Shown piece by piece: positions 37,901 to 46,967 of a stretch of 64,000 nucleotides of DNA (positions within the stretch are counted from its first letter, which is position 1; the number at the start of each line of letters is the position of its first letter). The notes under the pieces are model-generated. The model was not told the origin of the DNA and searched no databases. It saw only the letters and a list, made by a program, of their open reading frames with translations. The position numbers were made by a program, and so were the translations under genes. The stretch spans positions 1,984,001-2,048,000 of the forward strand of contig NZ_JAFNPF010000001.1 in assembly GCF_026535915.1 (NCBI RefSeq), written 5' to 3'. The DNA comes from Snodgrassella sp945267035. GTDB taxonomy: Bacteria > Pseudomonadota > Gammaproteobacteria > Burkholderiales > Neisseriaceae.

Positions 37901-38092
37901 ATGAAAAAAACTAGCGCAAAAGCCTTTCTCGCGCTCATGCTATGCTGCTTGTCTACGCTGGCTTTAAGTGTAGCCTTATGGTTATTGAGAATATCAAATG
38001 ATTCTATTTATTTTAAATTTATTATGGTGGTAATATACACCGTCTTATGCTTGCCATCTTGTTGCTATCAATGCATGGTCAAATATGAATGA
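37901..38092 (+). CDS. Small membrane protein upstream of a hydrolase
   Basis: A 63-residue protein with two hydrophobic stretches (about residues 8-29 and 38-58). Its end overlaps the start of the next gene by eight bases, which suggests translational coupling. The function is unknown; it may anchor, export or neutralise the hydrolase. Confidence 0.5.
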   Translation: MKKTSAKAFLALMLCCLSTLALSVALWLLRISNDSIYFKFIMVVIYTVLCLPSCCYQCMVKYE

Positions 38093-38915
38093 ACCAGATC
38101 GTCTTTCAGTTCACCGTACACCGTTGATTTATGTCATTTTCATTGGTGGTGCAGCTGATAAAGAATCTTTTTTATGGGGTAATGTTAAGCTGCCGTTTGA
38201 TCAACGCAGACCGCATTATATGACCTATCATCTGGCTCGGCGTTTCCATTTCCGTTTGCGCAAATACCTGCAAACAGCGTATGCCATCTCCCCTTCGATG
38301 ATTAACCAATACTATCGATGTGATTATTTGAGCTATTCTGAGGTATTTTATCGCGATGCTCGGCGTTATGAACCCGATAATCTTAGCATGCGAATAGAAG
38401 CACCCGCTTTTCAACGTTTATTGCAAAATATCGGATCTCAAACGCAAGTGTTTATCGTGGGTCACAGTTTGGGTGCATGGAATGGAGCGCATCTAAGTCA
38501 TTTACTGGCAGCACATGGGATTAGTTGTCGTTATTTAATCACGCTTGATCCTGTCGGGTATGGAAATCATGATTTTCCTTTGGCTGGGCATTTGATACGA
38601 CAAGCTAAGATCTATCCCCTTGTACCGGTGCCGGTATGCGCCAACTGGATCAATATCCGAGGTTTTCACATCCGCTTGCGCCATCACTGCTATTCCCGCA
38701 CATGGAGAAACTGGGTTTCCTGGGCTGGTGGACAATGGTTGGTGAAGGATGCTCAGTCTCAAAGCCAATTACTTGCGAATGAAGCCACCTCTCTGCCCCA
38801 CCATTGGGTTGAAGAAATGTTTAATTACCCGACTCAACTTGGTTACAGTGCCAATACTGCACTGCAACAGGAAATTGCCACGATTGTGCGACAGTCAGGT
38901 CTTGTTCCGGCGTGA
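38085..38915 (+). CDS. Alpha/beta-hydrolase, lipase-like
   Basis: A 276-residue serine hydrolase. The nucleophile elbow GHSLG gives Ser128, the acid is probably Asp155 in TLDPVG, and the histidine is His239 or His240 in SLPHHWVEE. There is no signal peptide. The layout resembles cytosolic lipases and some phospholipase effectors of type VI secretion, but no T6SS marker is seen in the window. The gene is intact although it borders a region of decayed genes. It overlaps a small membrane-protein gene. Confidence 0.7.
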   Translation: MNEPDRLSVHRTPLIYVIFIGGAADKESFLWGNVKLPFDQRRPHYMTYHLARRFHFRLRKYLQTAYAISPSMINQYYRCDYLSYSEVFYRDARRYEPDNLSMRIEAPAFQRLLQNIGSQTQVFIVGHSLGAWNGAHLSHLLAAHGISCRYLITLDPVGYGNHDFPLAGHLIRQAKIYPLVPVPVCANWINIRGFHIRLRHHCYSRTWRNWVSWAGGQWLVKDAQSQSQLLANEATSLPHHWVEEMFNYPTQLGYSANTALQQEIATIVRQSGLVPA

Positions 38916-39076
38916 CATTGGCGTATTCATGGCTGGTTGTCATACTGCAAGCATTATCAATCTGGTCACTGTGCAACTTAGGTTTGTTACTGCCGGATCA
39001 GTTCTAACACTTTGAGACTACTGCATCTTTGTGTTTCAGCCGTGGATATGAAATTAATCTCACAACTTTTTGGCGG

Positions 39077-39868
39077 TTAATCTAACCATATTGCACTGAG
39101 CATGCGTCCAGTTTGCCCCTCGCGACGGTAGGAAAAATAGCGATCACGTTGCAAGACAGTACATTCAGTTCCACCATACACTTGATGAACACCAGCATCC
39201 GCTAAAGCCAGTCGCGCCAAAGCATAAATATCAGCCAGATAATGATCATTATCAATTTCGATAAAAGCTGCCTGAGCTTTGGGCTGTGGCAGGCAGAAAG
39301 CTTTCCACACCTCTGTGCCCACTTCAAACGCCTCCGGCCCAATGGCTGGTCCCAGATAAGCCATGATTTCTACTGCCGGAACCTGCATAGCCTCAACAGT
39401 ATTCTGCAGGATCCCACCGGCCAGCCCGCGCCAACCTGCGTGAGCTGCAGCCACAACTGTTCCGGCACGATCACACAGCAACACCGGCAAACAATCTGCG
39501 GTCATGATGGCACAGGCCACCGCTTCCCCTTGCCGGCTGAAACTGGCGTCAGCTTCAGGCACATATCCCTTATGCGCTGCTGTTAACGCTGTTGTCGCCG
39601 CCATCACTTCAGTGCTATGCACCTGTTGCAGATAGGCAAGAGGTTTGGCGACATGTTGCTGTATTAAAGCTCGATTTTGCTCAACAGCCTGAATATCATC
39701 ACCGACATGCATGCCCAGATTGAGGGTAGCAAAAGGCGGACGGCTCACCCCCCCTTGACGTGTCGTCAGTAAGGTATGGACATTAGACGGTGCCGGCCAG
39801 TGAGCAGCAAAAAATGTCTGATCATCGTGTTTCAGACCCAAAGCCTGATTCATATCCCATTGAGTCAT
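39077..39868 (-). CDS. pgeF: Peptidoglycan editing factor PgeF (YfiH)
   Basis: A 263-residue protein of the YfiH/CNF1-like fold, formerly called a laccase or polyphenol oxidase. Conserved metal-site motifs are VHSTEV, TADCLPVLLCD and AAHAGWRGLAGG. It is thought to prevent misincorporated amino acids in peptidoglycan and can act on purine nucleosides. It lies nine bases after rluD, an arrangement common in proteobacteria. Confidence 0.93.
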   Translation of the reverse strand: MTQWDMNQALGLKHDDQTFFAAHWPAPSNVHTLLTTRQGGVSRPPFATLNLGMHVGDDIQAVEQNRALIQQHVAKPLAYLQQVHSTEVMAATTALTAAHKGYVPEADASFSRQGEAVACAIMTADCLPVLLCDRAGTVVAAAHAGWRGLAGGILQNTVEAMQVPAVEIMAYLGPAIGPEAFEVGTEVWKAFCLPQPKAQAAFIEIDNDHYLADIYALARLALADAGVHQVYGGTECTVLQRDRYFSYRREGQTGRMLSAIWLD

Positions 39869-39877
39869 TGGCTTTCC

Positions 39878-41005
39878 TTATTCACGCACGTAAATGACAT
39901 CAACATCATAATCATCATCGTCCCAGTCTTCATCATCTGGTTCGGTTGCCAGACGTTGCTGCCATTCATCTTCATGTCGTAGCGATGAACTCATACCAGC
40001 CTGCAAACGCAATACCGATAAAAGATGATAGATATCGGCAGCTAATGGCGCTTCGAATTGCACTACTTCATGTGTTTGTGGGTGCACAAAGCTTAAGCGG
40101 TAGGCATGTAATGCCTGTCGCGCCATGGCTTTAATCGCTGTTTTGACTTCAGGACTGGCCGGATGACGGGGATTGCCATACTGCGCATCTCCTGCTAGCG
40201 GATGTCCAGCTGCTTTCATGTGTACCCGGATCTGATGTGTACGACCGGTTTCTAACTGACATTCAATGTAGCTAAAGTCAGCATACCGCTCTAATACTTT
40301 GACATGGGTTATGGCTTCTTTCCCGCCAAATGGAACCACCGCCATACGGGTACGATTATGCGGATCTCGCCCAATCAGCGTTTCAATTTTGCCATCAAAA
40401 GGGACTATTCCATCGGCAACTGCCCGATAAGTCCGTTTAACAGTGCGTTCCTGCAGCTGCCGCACCAAGTGATTCTGGGCTGGTAAGGTTTTAGCCACCA
40501 CCAGTAAACCGCTGGTGTCTTTGTCCAAACGATGAACAATGCCGGCACGGGGTATTTGTGTTAGTGCAGGACAATAGGCTAACAGACCGTTTAAGAGGGT
40601 TCCCTGCCAGTTTCCTGCTGCCGGATGCACCACCAAGCCAGCAGGCTTATTCAACACTAGCACACTTTCATCTTCATAAATGATATCTAGTGGCATCTCT
40701 TCAGGGGTGAAAGCTTGTTGCATCTGATCGGCCTGAATAACAACTTGAATGTTTTCACCACCAATTAATTTAAATTTGGGTACCACTATCGCATTATTTA
40801 CGGTAACATGACCTTCCTTTATCCAGCTTGTCAGGCGACTGCGGGAATAGTCAGGCATTAATTTAGCTAATGCAGCATCCAAGCGTAAGCCGGCCAGCTC
40901 ATTGGGTACGATCCAATTTTTGCAATTTTCTGCATGATGATCTGCCGCAAAAGGTAAATCATCGTTATAATCGTCATCATTCTCTAACAAAAAAGTGTCT
41001 TTCAT
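39878..41005 (-). CDS. rluD: 23S rRNA pseudouridine synthase RluD
   Basis: Makes pseudouridines in helix 69 of 23S rRNA. It has 375 residues from the ATG at 41005: an acidic N-terminal segment, an S4 RNA-binding domain (LDAALAKLMPDYSRSRLTSWI) and the catalytic domain with GIVHRLDKDTSGLLVVAK (catalytic Asp). A very acidic tail ends DEDWDDDDYDVDVIYV. The start codon overlaps that of bamD on the opposite strand at CATG 41003-41006. The longer frame to 41092 lies opposite bamD and is unlikely. Confidence 0.94.
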   Translation of the reverse strand: MKDTFLLENDDDYNDDLPFAADHHAENCKNWIVPNELAGLRLDAALAKLMPDYSRSRLTSWIKEGHVTVNNAIVVPKFKLIGGENIQVVIQADQMQQAFTPEEMPLDIIYEDESVLVLNKPAGLVVHPAAGNWQGTLLNGLLAYCPALTQIPRAGIVHRLDKDTSGLLVVAKTLPAQNHLVRQLQERTVKRTYRAVADGIVPFDGKIETLIGRDPHNRTRMAVVPFGGKEAITHVKVLERYADFSYIECQLETGRTHQIRVHMKAAGHPLAGDAQYGNPRHPASPEVKTAIKAMARQALHAYRLSFVHPQTHEVVQFEAPLAADIYHLLSVLRLQAGMSSSLRHEDEWQQRLATEPDDEDWDDDDYDVDVIYVRE

Positions 41006-41810
41006 GAAAAATTTGTTTTTGGCGGTGGCTTTAGGCTTATTACTGACAGCCTGTGCCAGTACAAGTACAGTCGATAAAGACTCCCAAATCACCCAGGATT
41101 GGTCGGTTCAGCGTTTGTATAAAGAAGCCCACGATGAACTGATGCACCATAATTATACTCGCGCTGAGAAGTTATATGAAATTCTGCAGGCGCGGTTTCC
41201 TTATGGATCTCATGCCGAGCAAGCTCAACTTGATACTGCTTATGCTTATTATAAGGACAATGAACCTGAAAAGGCTTTGGCCGCGATTAATCAGTTTGTC
41301 CGCTTATATCCAAAGCATGCCAATATGGATTATGCATTATACCTCAAGGCATTGATTCAATTAAACGAAGACAAGTCATTCGTGAGCAAAATAGCCAAAC
41401 AAGATTGGTCTGACCGCGATCCAAAAGCCAATCGCGAAGCTTATGCCACTTTTGCTGAATTGGTGGATCGCTTTCCAAATAGCAAATATGCCAGTGATGC
41501 GCGCGATAAAATGCAAAAATTGCTTAACGCTCTGGCTGGACATGAGTTGTCTGTCGCTCGGTATTATATGAAACGCGGTGCCTGGCTGGCAGCGGCCGGA
41601 AGAGCGCAAATCATCATTTCTCAATATCAAAACACACCCAATGTGGAAGAATCCTTAGCTATTTTGGTGGCAGCTTATCAAAATCTGGGCGAACAAAAGC
41701 TCAGTGACGATGCCAAACGTGTTTTGGGGCAAAATTTTCCCAATAGTCCATATCTGCAGAACCCATGGCGAGATCACAACGATATCCCTTGGTGGCGTTA
41801 TTGGAAATAA
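41004..41810 (+). CDS. bamD: Outer-membrane assembly lipoprotein BamD (ComL)
   Basis: An essential BAM-complex lipoprotein, called ComL in Neisseria, of 268 residues. The signal MKNLFLAVALGLLLTAC ends in a lipobox at Cys17. The body has TPR-like YfiO repeats (RAEKLYEILQARFPYGSHAEQ, AINQFVRLYPKHANMDYALY). The ATG at 41004 is chosen over a GTG at 40995. Its start codon overlaps the divergent rluD start codon. Confidence 0.95.
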   Translation: MKNLFLAVALGLLLTACASTSTVDKDSQITQDWSVQRLYKEAHDELMHHNYTRAEKLYEILQARFPYGSHAEQAQLDTAYAYYKDNEPEKALAAINQFVRLYPKHANMDYALYLKALIQLNEDKSFVSKIAKQDWSDRDPKANREAYATFAELVDRFPNSKYASDARDKMQKLLNALAGHELSVARYYMKRGAWLAAAGRAQIIISQYQNTPNVEESLAILVAAYQNLGEQKLSDDAKRVLGQNFPNSPYLQNPWRDHNDIPWWRYWK

Positions 41811-41843
41811 GTTGGTCATGGTATGTGATTTAGCTTGATGATT

Positions 41844-41870
41844 AAAACCACCAGTTCTCTGGTGGTTTTT
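41844..41870 (+). terminator. Terminator of bamD
   Basis: AAAACCACCAG and CTGGTGG close a TTCT loop and are followed by a T run. It lies 34 bases after the bamD stop. Confidence 0.88.
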
Positions 41871-42600
41871 GTTATCCAGAGCACGTATAACTTACATGTG
41901 GCAAGAACGAATTAACAACACCGTTAATAGTGCTTTGATTTAACTGGTTTTATCAGTGCTTTTATTCAGGATAAACATTTTATATGCAGTCTGATGTCAA
42001 GGCAGCCAACGGTTTGGCTTGGGTAAAAAGTAAATCAACATCAATCCAATAGTGACGGGTTGAATCAAGATAGTTTGGTCAAACTGCTATTTGATTGATG
42101 AAATTCTTTCAGACGCATGCACTGAGTCACAAACGTTGTTCAAGATTTAATGCTCACTAAAAGTGTGAGTTGTTGAGGATGATATCAAGTTTAACCGTCT
42201 AAATTGATCGCTTAATCACTTTGTTACAACGATCGTTTAAAAGTGTGTTTAGTTCAACCATCACTCCATGGTGATATTGAAAATTTTATTGTGACGTTAA
42301 AGAGAAAATTAAGCTAAACCAGTGATATAGCCGGATAAATTGCGCTGAATGGTTTTATACTTTGGTTGATACCAAGTTGATTTCTGTCACCTTAATATCA
42401 ATTTTTGAATTTTTAGTGTGGGCAGATAAAAAGCACACTTGAATCAGTCGCCATAGAGATCGACACACTGGTAAACGCATTTACCCGGTTTTGAAGAAAA
42501 TATGCGATCTGATCATCTGCATCATGCATAAAGCATATCTACCCACTCGTTGATTTTTTTAACTACTGATATTATCCCTTTATATTGTGTAACAAACACA
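41871..42600. other. Intergenic region without a gene
   Basis: About 730 bases between two convergent units. I see no gene, RNA or clear repeat. The composition is AT-rich, and stops occur often in all frames. Confidence 0.4.
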
Positions 42601-42996
42601 TTATGGTGCCATCTCTTCACAATCACTATGCTGCCTTTCCTCAGTACAACCTCTTTGCACTAAGCGTATTTCAATTCGTGCTCCAGCTAATTGCTGTTGA
42701 AATACGCAGATGGCCGATTGCATTGATAAACGCCCACACATAAAAATATCGACGGCGGCATATTGATACTCAGGCCAGGTATGAATACTCATATGTGACT
42801 CGGCCAACAATAATACGCCCGTCACCCCCCCATTTCCTCCAAAAGTGTGAAAGTGACTGGTTAAAATATGCGCTTGTGCTGCTTGTGCAGCTTGATAAAG
42901 CAATTGTTTGATCGCCTGTTCATCTTGCAACCAACCACAATCCTGCGGATAAATCTCTAGTAAACCATGCTGCCCTATTGCATATTTTTTTTGCAT
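42601..42996 (-). CDS. speD: S-adenosylmethionine decarboxylase proenzyme (SpeD-like)
   Basis: A pyruvoyl enzyme that makes decarboxylated AdoMet, the aminopropyl donor for spermidine. It has 131 residues, the short prokaryotic type. Self-cleavage would occur at Glu66-Ser67 in LLAESHMSIHTWPE, making the pyruvoyl group; His72 and the later cysteine (DIFMCGRLS) match catalytic positions. Its start overlaps the DUF4178 gene stop as TAATG, so it is translated with that gene. A spermidine-synthase-like gene lies 4 kb away on the other strand. Confidence 0.93.
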   Translation of the reverse strand: MQKKYAIGQHGLLEIYPQDCGWLQDEQAIKQLLYQAAQAAQAHILTSHFHTFGGNGGVTGVLLLAESHMSIHTWPEYQYAAVDIFMCGRLSMQSAICVFQQQLAGARIEIRLVQRGCTEERQHSDCEEMAP

Positions 42997-44831
42997 TATT
43001 TATGCCATCGACTATTAGAATGATGATAACTGGAAGAACCAGAGTAAACGATTGCCTTGTAAACCTTCCAGTGAAAAGTGGTCAAAATCATCACAGAAAT
43101 AATACAGTAATAAGGAAATAATTTTGTTCTCACTAAAAACAATTTAAATTTGCCGAAATATTTCTCACCTAATAAAAATTTAGCCAAATAGTAACTAAAG
43201 TACACAGTGGCAAAATAGATAAAATCATTTTCATTTTCATTATCATTAATACAAGCTAAACCAAATATAGGCACATTCAGAAATAAAAAAACAAACATCC
43301 ATAGTTTTGATTTATACAGGGAATATCCTGAACTTTGTCGCCACCATTTTCGCAGCAATTTTTTATTGCGAAAATCTTTTGCGGTAATACCCAGATGTTC
43401 TTGAACCAGATTATCGGCATTTTCTCTTGCCATTGGTTTCGCTGGGATAACCGTTTTTTGATCTTTTTGAAACCATGTGGCCACCGCTGACGCGGGTACT
43501 TCGCTGATCACAGACCAAGATTGTTCTTCAGGATTTAATGTGGTCGACAGTTTATGTTTAGGAGTACCAAAATCCCGATAGTAATTAATATCATCAGCCT
43601 TGACTTGCCAGTAGAAAGCCCCTGCTGCGTACAATACCTGACCACCGTAATCATACAAACAGCGTAAATCTTTATCGTTATATCCTGCTGGTGTGATGAT
43701 GCCTGGAAAATCAATCTTTGGCCAGATATCTAAAGTGCTAGCCAGCGACCAATGGTTATCCTCTTGTTCAGTCAGCCATAAAAAACCTTTTTTAGGTGAA
43801 TACAATAAATATTCGGTCCAGACTGAAGTAAAATCTTCCTCATCGTTTTCATCTTGAGAATATGGGGTAATAGGTAGTTTGCATTTTTTCAAGGCGTCTT
43901 CGGGAGGTATTTCCTTGATGACTACTGCACCTAATACCAGCCAGTTATGTCCATCAATCCATGCCTGACTGCCGGGTTTTATGGTTAGATTTTGTTTCTG
44001 CTGATCACGTTTTTTTTTACTTTTTAGCAACTGTAGCTTATCTTGGCTGAGACTGACTGTACTGTTGCATTGCTGACAGATAATGTGGTTGGTTAAGGCG
44101 CTGACCCATTGAATGCTACCGCCACAGGATGGGCATGAACCTGTTTGCACGCTACCCTTAATTCTGCCTGACTGAGCGCGAATTTGATCTGCTGTGCGGA
44201 TATGCTGTAATTTTAATGATTCTAAACTAACACCTTCACCTATGAAGATTTTTTGCTTGCCTTTCGTATTGGCATTCTCGACCGTCATAAAGTATTTGCC
44301 GCAGCGCAAATCGATGCTGTGCACTTGCTGCTGCATGGGCAAATCGGTAGGTAGCTCGCCTTCTCCTACATAATTGCCTGCTTTAATCAGACGTACATCA
44401 CTGATAATCCAATTTTTACCTCGAAAAGTAGGCTGTCTATAACCACATTGCAAGGTATCAAGCTGGATCTCTTGTCCAATTTGTTCCAGCGTAAAGACAA
44501 AACGGTCGCCAGACTCGGATAACCAGCCGCTACTACCGTCAGCAAATAAGGCATGCCATTCATTCCACACGCCCGCATCATAATTAACCTGAATACGACC
44601 AATCAATACAAATGGTTTTTTATTCCATACTCCAGATGTTCCTATTTGCAACGGCGATAAATCATCCACAACCGCGGAAGAACGATGGCTGCTGATTAGT
44701 TTCTGATTCTGAATCAGTAATACTGAATGACAGTATTGACAGACTGCTGTCAGCGAGGTGGCTGAATGTACACCAACTTCAGCGCCACAACTGGGGCAAT
44801 TAGCGTGAAAAAACAGAGACTGATTATCCAT
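42996..44831 (-). CDS. Zinc-ribbon DUF4178 membrane protein
   Basis: A 611-residue protein. Zinc ribbon 1 has Cys12, Cys15, Cys31 and Cys34; a DUF4178-type beta domain follows (about 60-200). Ribbon 2 has Cys234, Cys237, Cys253 and Cys256, with a second DUF4178-type domain (about 285-450). Near 515-590 there are two or three membrane helices, then a Ser/His-rich tail. It has no known enzymatic motif. DUF4178 proteins are repeatedly found beside SPFH, DUF350 and AdoMet-decarboxylase/spermidine-synthase genes, as here. It follows the SPFH gene by nine bases. A membrane sensor or scaffold role is an inference. Confidence 0.8.
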   Translation of the reverse strand: MDNQSLFFHANCPSCGAEVGVHSATSLTAVCQYCHSVLLIQNQKLISSHRSSAVVDDLSPLQIGTSGVWNKKPFVLIGRIQVNYDAGVWNEWHALFADGSSGWLSESGDRFVFTLEQIGQEIQLDTLQCGYRQPTFRGKNWIISDVRLIKAGNYVGEGELPTDLPMQQQVHSIDLRCGKYFMTVENANTKGKQKIFIGEGVSLESLKLQHIRTADQIRAQSGRIKGSVQTGSCPSCGGSIQWVSALTNHIICQQCNSTVSLSQDKLQLLKSKKKRDQQKQNLTIKPGSQAWIDGHNWLVLGAVVIKEIPPEDALKKCKLPITPYSQDENDEEDFTSVWTEYLLYSPKKGFLWLTEQEDNHWSLASTLDIWPKIDFPGIITPAGYNDKDLRCLYDYGGQVLYAAGAFYWQVKADDINYYRDFGTPKHKLSTTLNPEEQSWSVISEVPASAVATWFQKDQKTVIPAKPMARENADNLVQEHLGITAKDFRNKKLLRKWWRQSSGYSLYKSKLWMFVFLFLNVPIFGLACINDNENENDFIYFATVYFSYYLAKFLLGEKYFGKFKLFLVRTKLFPYYCIISVMILTTFHWKVYKAIVYSGSSSYHHSNSRWHK

Positions 44832-44840
44832 ATTTCCTGA

Positions 44841-45875
44841 TTAACTGGTTATTTTTTTTATGATTTCTGCTTTAGCGGCGTCATAATCATTTTGGCTGAT
44901 CAGATTTTGCTCCAACATACTTTTTAATTGGGCTAATTTAACGGTGTGCTCATCAGCGGTTGAGGTAGCCTGAGGCTGGGCTTGGGCAAAATTAGGGTTT
45001 AAAGCTGCATTCATGCTACCAGCAATCCCCATTCCAGCCGCCAGACCGGCGCCAATACCGGCAATGCCACCTTCATTTTCGGCCGCTTTGGGTATGGCTT
45101 GTGCTGTCTGATATTGTGTATAACGGCCAAGATCGCCAACAATCCCCATTCCGATTCTTTCTTCCATTTGTTTTTGCAGATTTTCTGGCAGGGTAATGCT
45201 TTCAACAGTAAAGGATTCCAATTGTAATCCTAAGGCTGCGAATGCCGGTTGCAATAGTTTAGTCATCTGCTCGGATAACTTTAACTGATTGGCAGCCATA
45301 TCGATGAAAGAAATATCCGCTGTACCAAAGGCGGTAGCCAAATTAGTCACCGCCAGATTTCTGATTTGTTCTTCCAGACGTTCGGAGCGATACTCTTCAC
45401 AAACACCTGTTACCTGACGAAAGAACATGGCTGGATCGGCTATGCGGAAAGAATACATACCGTATGAACGCACGCTTACTGCTCCAAAGTCCTGATCGCG
45501 AATGGTGACAGGCTGGGCTGTTCCCCATCGCTTAGATAACTGCTGACGCATGTTGAAGAAGTAGACATCAGATTTAAACGGTGATTCAAATAATTTTGAC
45601 CAGTTTTTCAGATTGGTGAGTAAAGGCAAGTTTTGGGTGATCAGGCTATGGGTTCCGACTTCAAATAAGTCAGCAATAGAACCTTCATCAACAAACAGTG
45701 CGCTTTGGGAATCACGCACAATCAGCGCCGCCCCATTCTGGATTTCCTGATCTCGTATGGGGAAACGCCACATTAAAACATCTGGTTCAGGATTTTCCCA
45801 TTGGATAACATCGATAAATTGTTTCTTAATGAAACCACCCAAACCTTTACTACCAAAAATTGAATCTAATATCAT
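44841..45875 (-). CDS. SPFH-domain protein with SHOCT-like tail (YdjI-type)
   Basis: A 344-residue protein of the SPFH superfamily, in a branch sometimes labelled virion core protein. There is an N-terminal SPFH region (about 25-230), then a Gly/Ala-rich stretch (GGIAGIGAGLAAGMGIAGSM). The short C-terminal helical hairpin (LKSMLEQNLISQNDYDAAKAEI) is of the SHOCT type. There is no clear transmembrane helix at the N-terminus, so membrane contact may be peripheral. GGAG lies eight bases before the start. It probably forms oligomers at the membrane with the DUF4178 and DUF350 proteins. Confidence 0.85.
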   Translation of the reverse strand: MILDSIFGSKGLGGFIKKQFIDVIQWENPEPDVLMWRFPIRDQEIQNGAALIVRDSQSALFVDEGSIADLFEVGTHSLITQNLPLLTNLKNWSKLFESPFKSDVYFFNMRQQLSKRWGTAQPVTIRDQDFGAVSVRSYGMYSFRIADPAMFFRQVTGVCEEYRSERLEEQIRNLAVTNLATAFGTADISFIDMAANQLKLSEQMTKLLQPAFAALGLQLESFTVESITLPENLQKQMEERIGMGIVGDLGRYTQYQTAQAIPKAAENEGGIAGIGAGLAAGMGIAGSMNAALNPNFAQAQPQATSTADEHTVKLAQLKSMLEQNLISQNDYDAAKAEIIKKITS

Positions 45876-46145
45876 AAATTTTCTCCGATTTCGTCGTACG
45901 GTACCGATTACTCAATGCTGCAGGTTAAATTAAACCAAATATGATTGGTTAGTAACGGCTTGATGACATGTTAAAGGTTGATCTCGTCTATCATTATCTG
46001 CAAAGCTTAGAGTGTCGGTGTTTCTCCATCAATATGGATAAATTGAAAGTTTTTCAGTCAAGTTTAAATCGCGTTTGTGTTGGTTTTAAATAGACAAAAA
46101 GCTCCATTTATTCATTTGCACCTTTGCTTTTTAGCAAATCTGATC

Positions 46146-46544
46146 TTAGCTTAATGAAGCTGCATTTAAAATGCCAATGGAAACGGAAAGACCGGAAAAC
46201 AGGATACCGACAGCCACATTGTTATTTTTCAATTGCTGATTGGCTTGAGGAATCAATAATGTGGCGATGAAATAAACCACTATTTGAATTATAGCGGCGC
46301 CTATACCCCAGATAATAAAATCGAGCAGACTGGCTGAATGGAGCATGCTAGAAATCAAGGTGACACTATAGCCGATCATGGTACCGGTTAAAGATAAAGC
46401 ACAGGCAGAATTACCTTGTCGGATTAAACTGAGTTCGGATACGGGTGTGATCCTCAAATAAACTGCAATATAGGTGACCATCATCACCAGACCGACAGCA
46501 AAAAATTTTAAATACAGCAGGTATTGCCATAAATGCGTAGTCAT
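46146..46544 (-). CDS. DUF350-family inner-membrane protein
   Basis: A 132-residue protein with four membrane helices (roughly 10-30, 48-68, 74-96 and 108-130) in the pattern of DUF350/YjfL proteins. The biochemical role is unknown. The family co-occurs with SPFH, PspA-like and polyamine-type genes. It is upstream of the SPFH gene on the same strand, with a 270-base gap that may hold a separate promoter. Confidence 0.8.
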   Translation of the reverse strand: MTTHLWQYLLYLKFFAVGLVMMVTYIAVYLRITPVSELSLIRQGNSACALSLTGTMIGYSVTLISSMLHSASLLDFIIWGIGAAIIQIVVYFIATLLIPQANQQLKNNNVAVGILFSGLSVSIGILNAASLS

Positions 46545-46902
46545 GTACTTAAATCTCTCATCACGATGACATAAATTCGTTTATCCCATCACTTTCTTCA
46601 ACAGTGGCAAAGCGTGTCTCATGCTGAATAGTTAATGACAGAATGGTTAAGCAAAATCATGACAATTATAGCATTGTTATCAATCAATCCGTTAATTTTA
46701 GTAAGAATGTTCACTTAGCTACCAGGAAATTTTCTGGCTTGAGACTGGCTTACAAAGCCATGAGATCTCTATCAATGGATAAATCAGTTTTAAACCAATA
46801 CAATCCAAATGCATAGATTAAAAAAATTTTTTAGGCTGATAAAAATGAACATATTTAGACCAGCTAAAGAGATTCTGTTAATAACACTTTGAGTAATTCT
46901 AT
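46545..46902. other. Divergent intergenic region of the polyamine locus
   Basis: No gene is seen. The region separates the DUF350 gene (minus) from the spermidine-synthase-like gene (plus) and should carry promoters for both. I could assign only the plus-strand one, at 46903-46932. Confidence 0.4.
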
Positions 46903-46932
46903 TAACACAATAGCTATATTTATTAATATAAT
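46903..46932 (+). promoter_or_regulatory. Promoter of the membrane spermidine synthase gene
   Basis: TTAACA (46903-46908), 18 bases, then TATAAT (46927-46932), about 35 bases before the GTG start. Confidence 0.5.
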
Positions 46933-46967
46933 GAATTATTCTACCATGATTTTTTAAGAGTTGAGTA

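Noticed and set aside
33241..38084. An intact insertion sequence or CRISPR array as the cause of the decayed region
   Set aside because: I found no transposase, terminal inverted repeats or regularly spaced repeats. The only repeat is the two-copy 85-base junction.
44841..45875. Viral origin suggested by the virion core protein label
   Set aside because: The SPFH and SHOCT features and the neighbouring genes show a cellular membrane-associated protein, and no viral genes are nearby.
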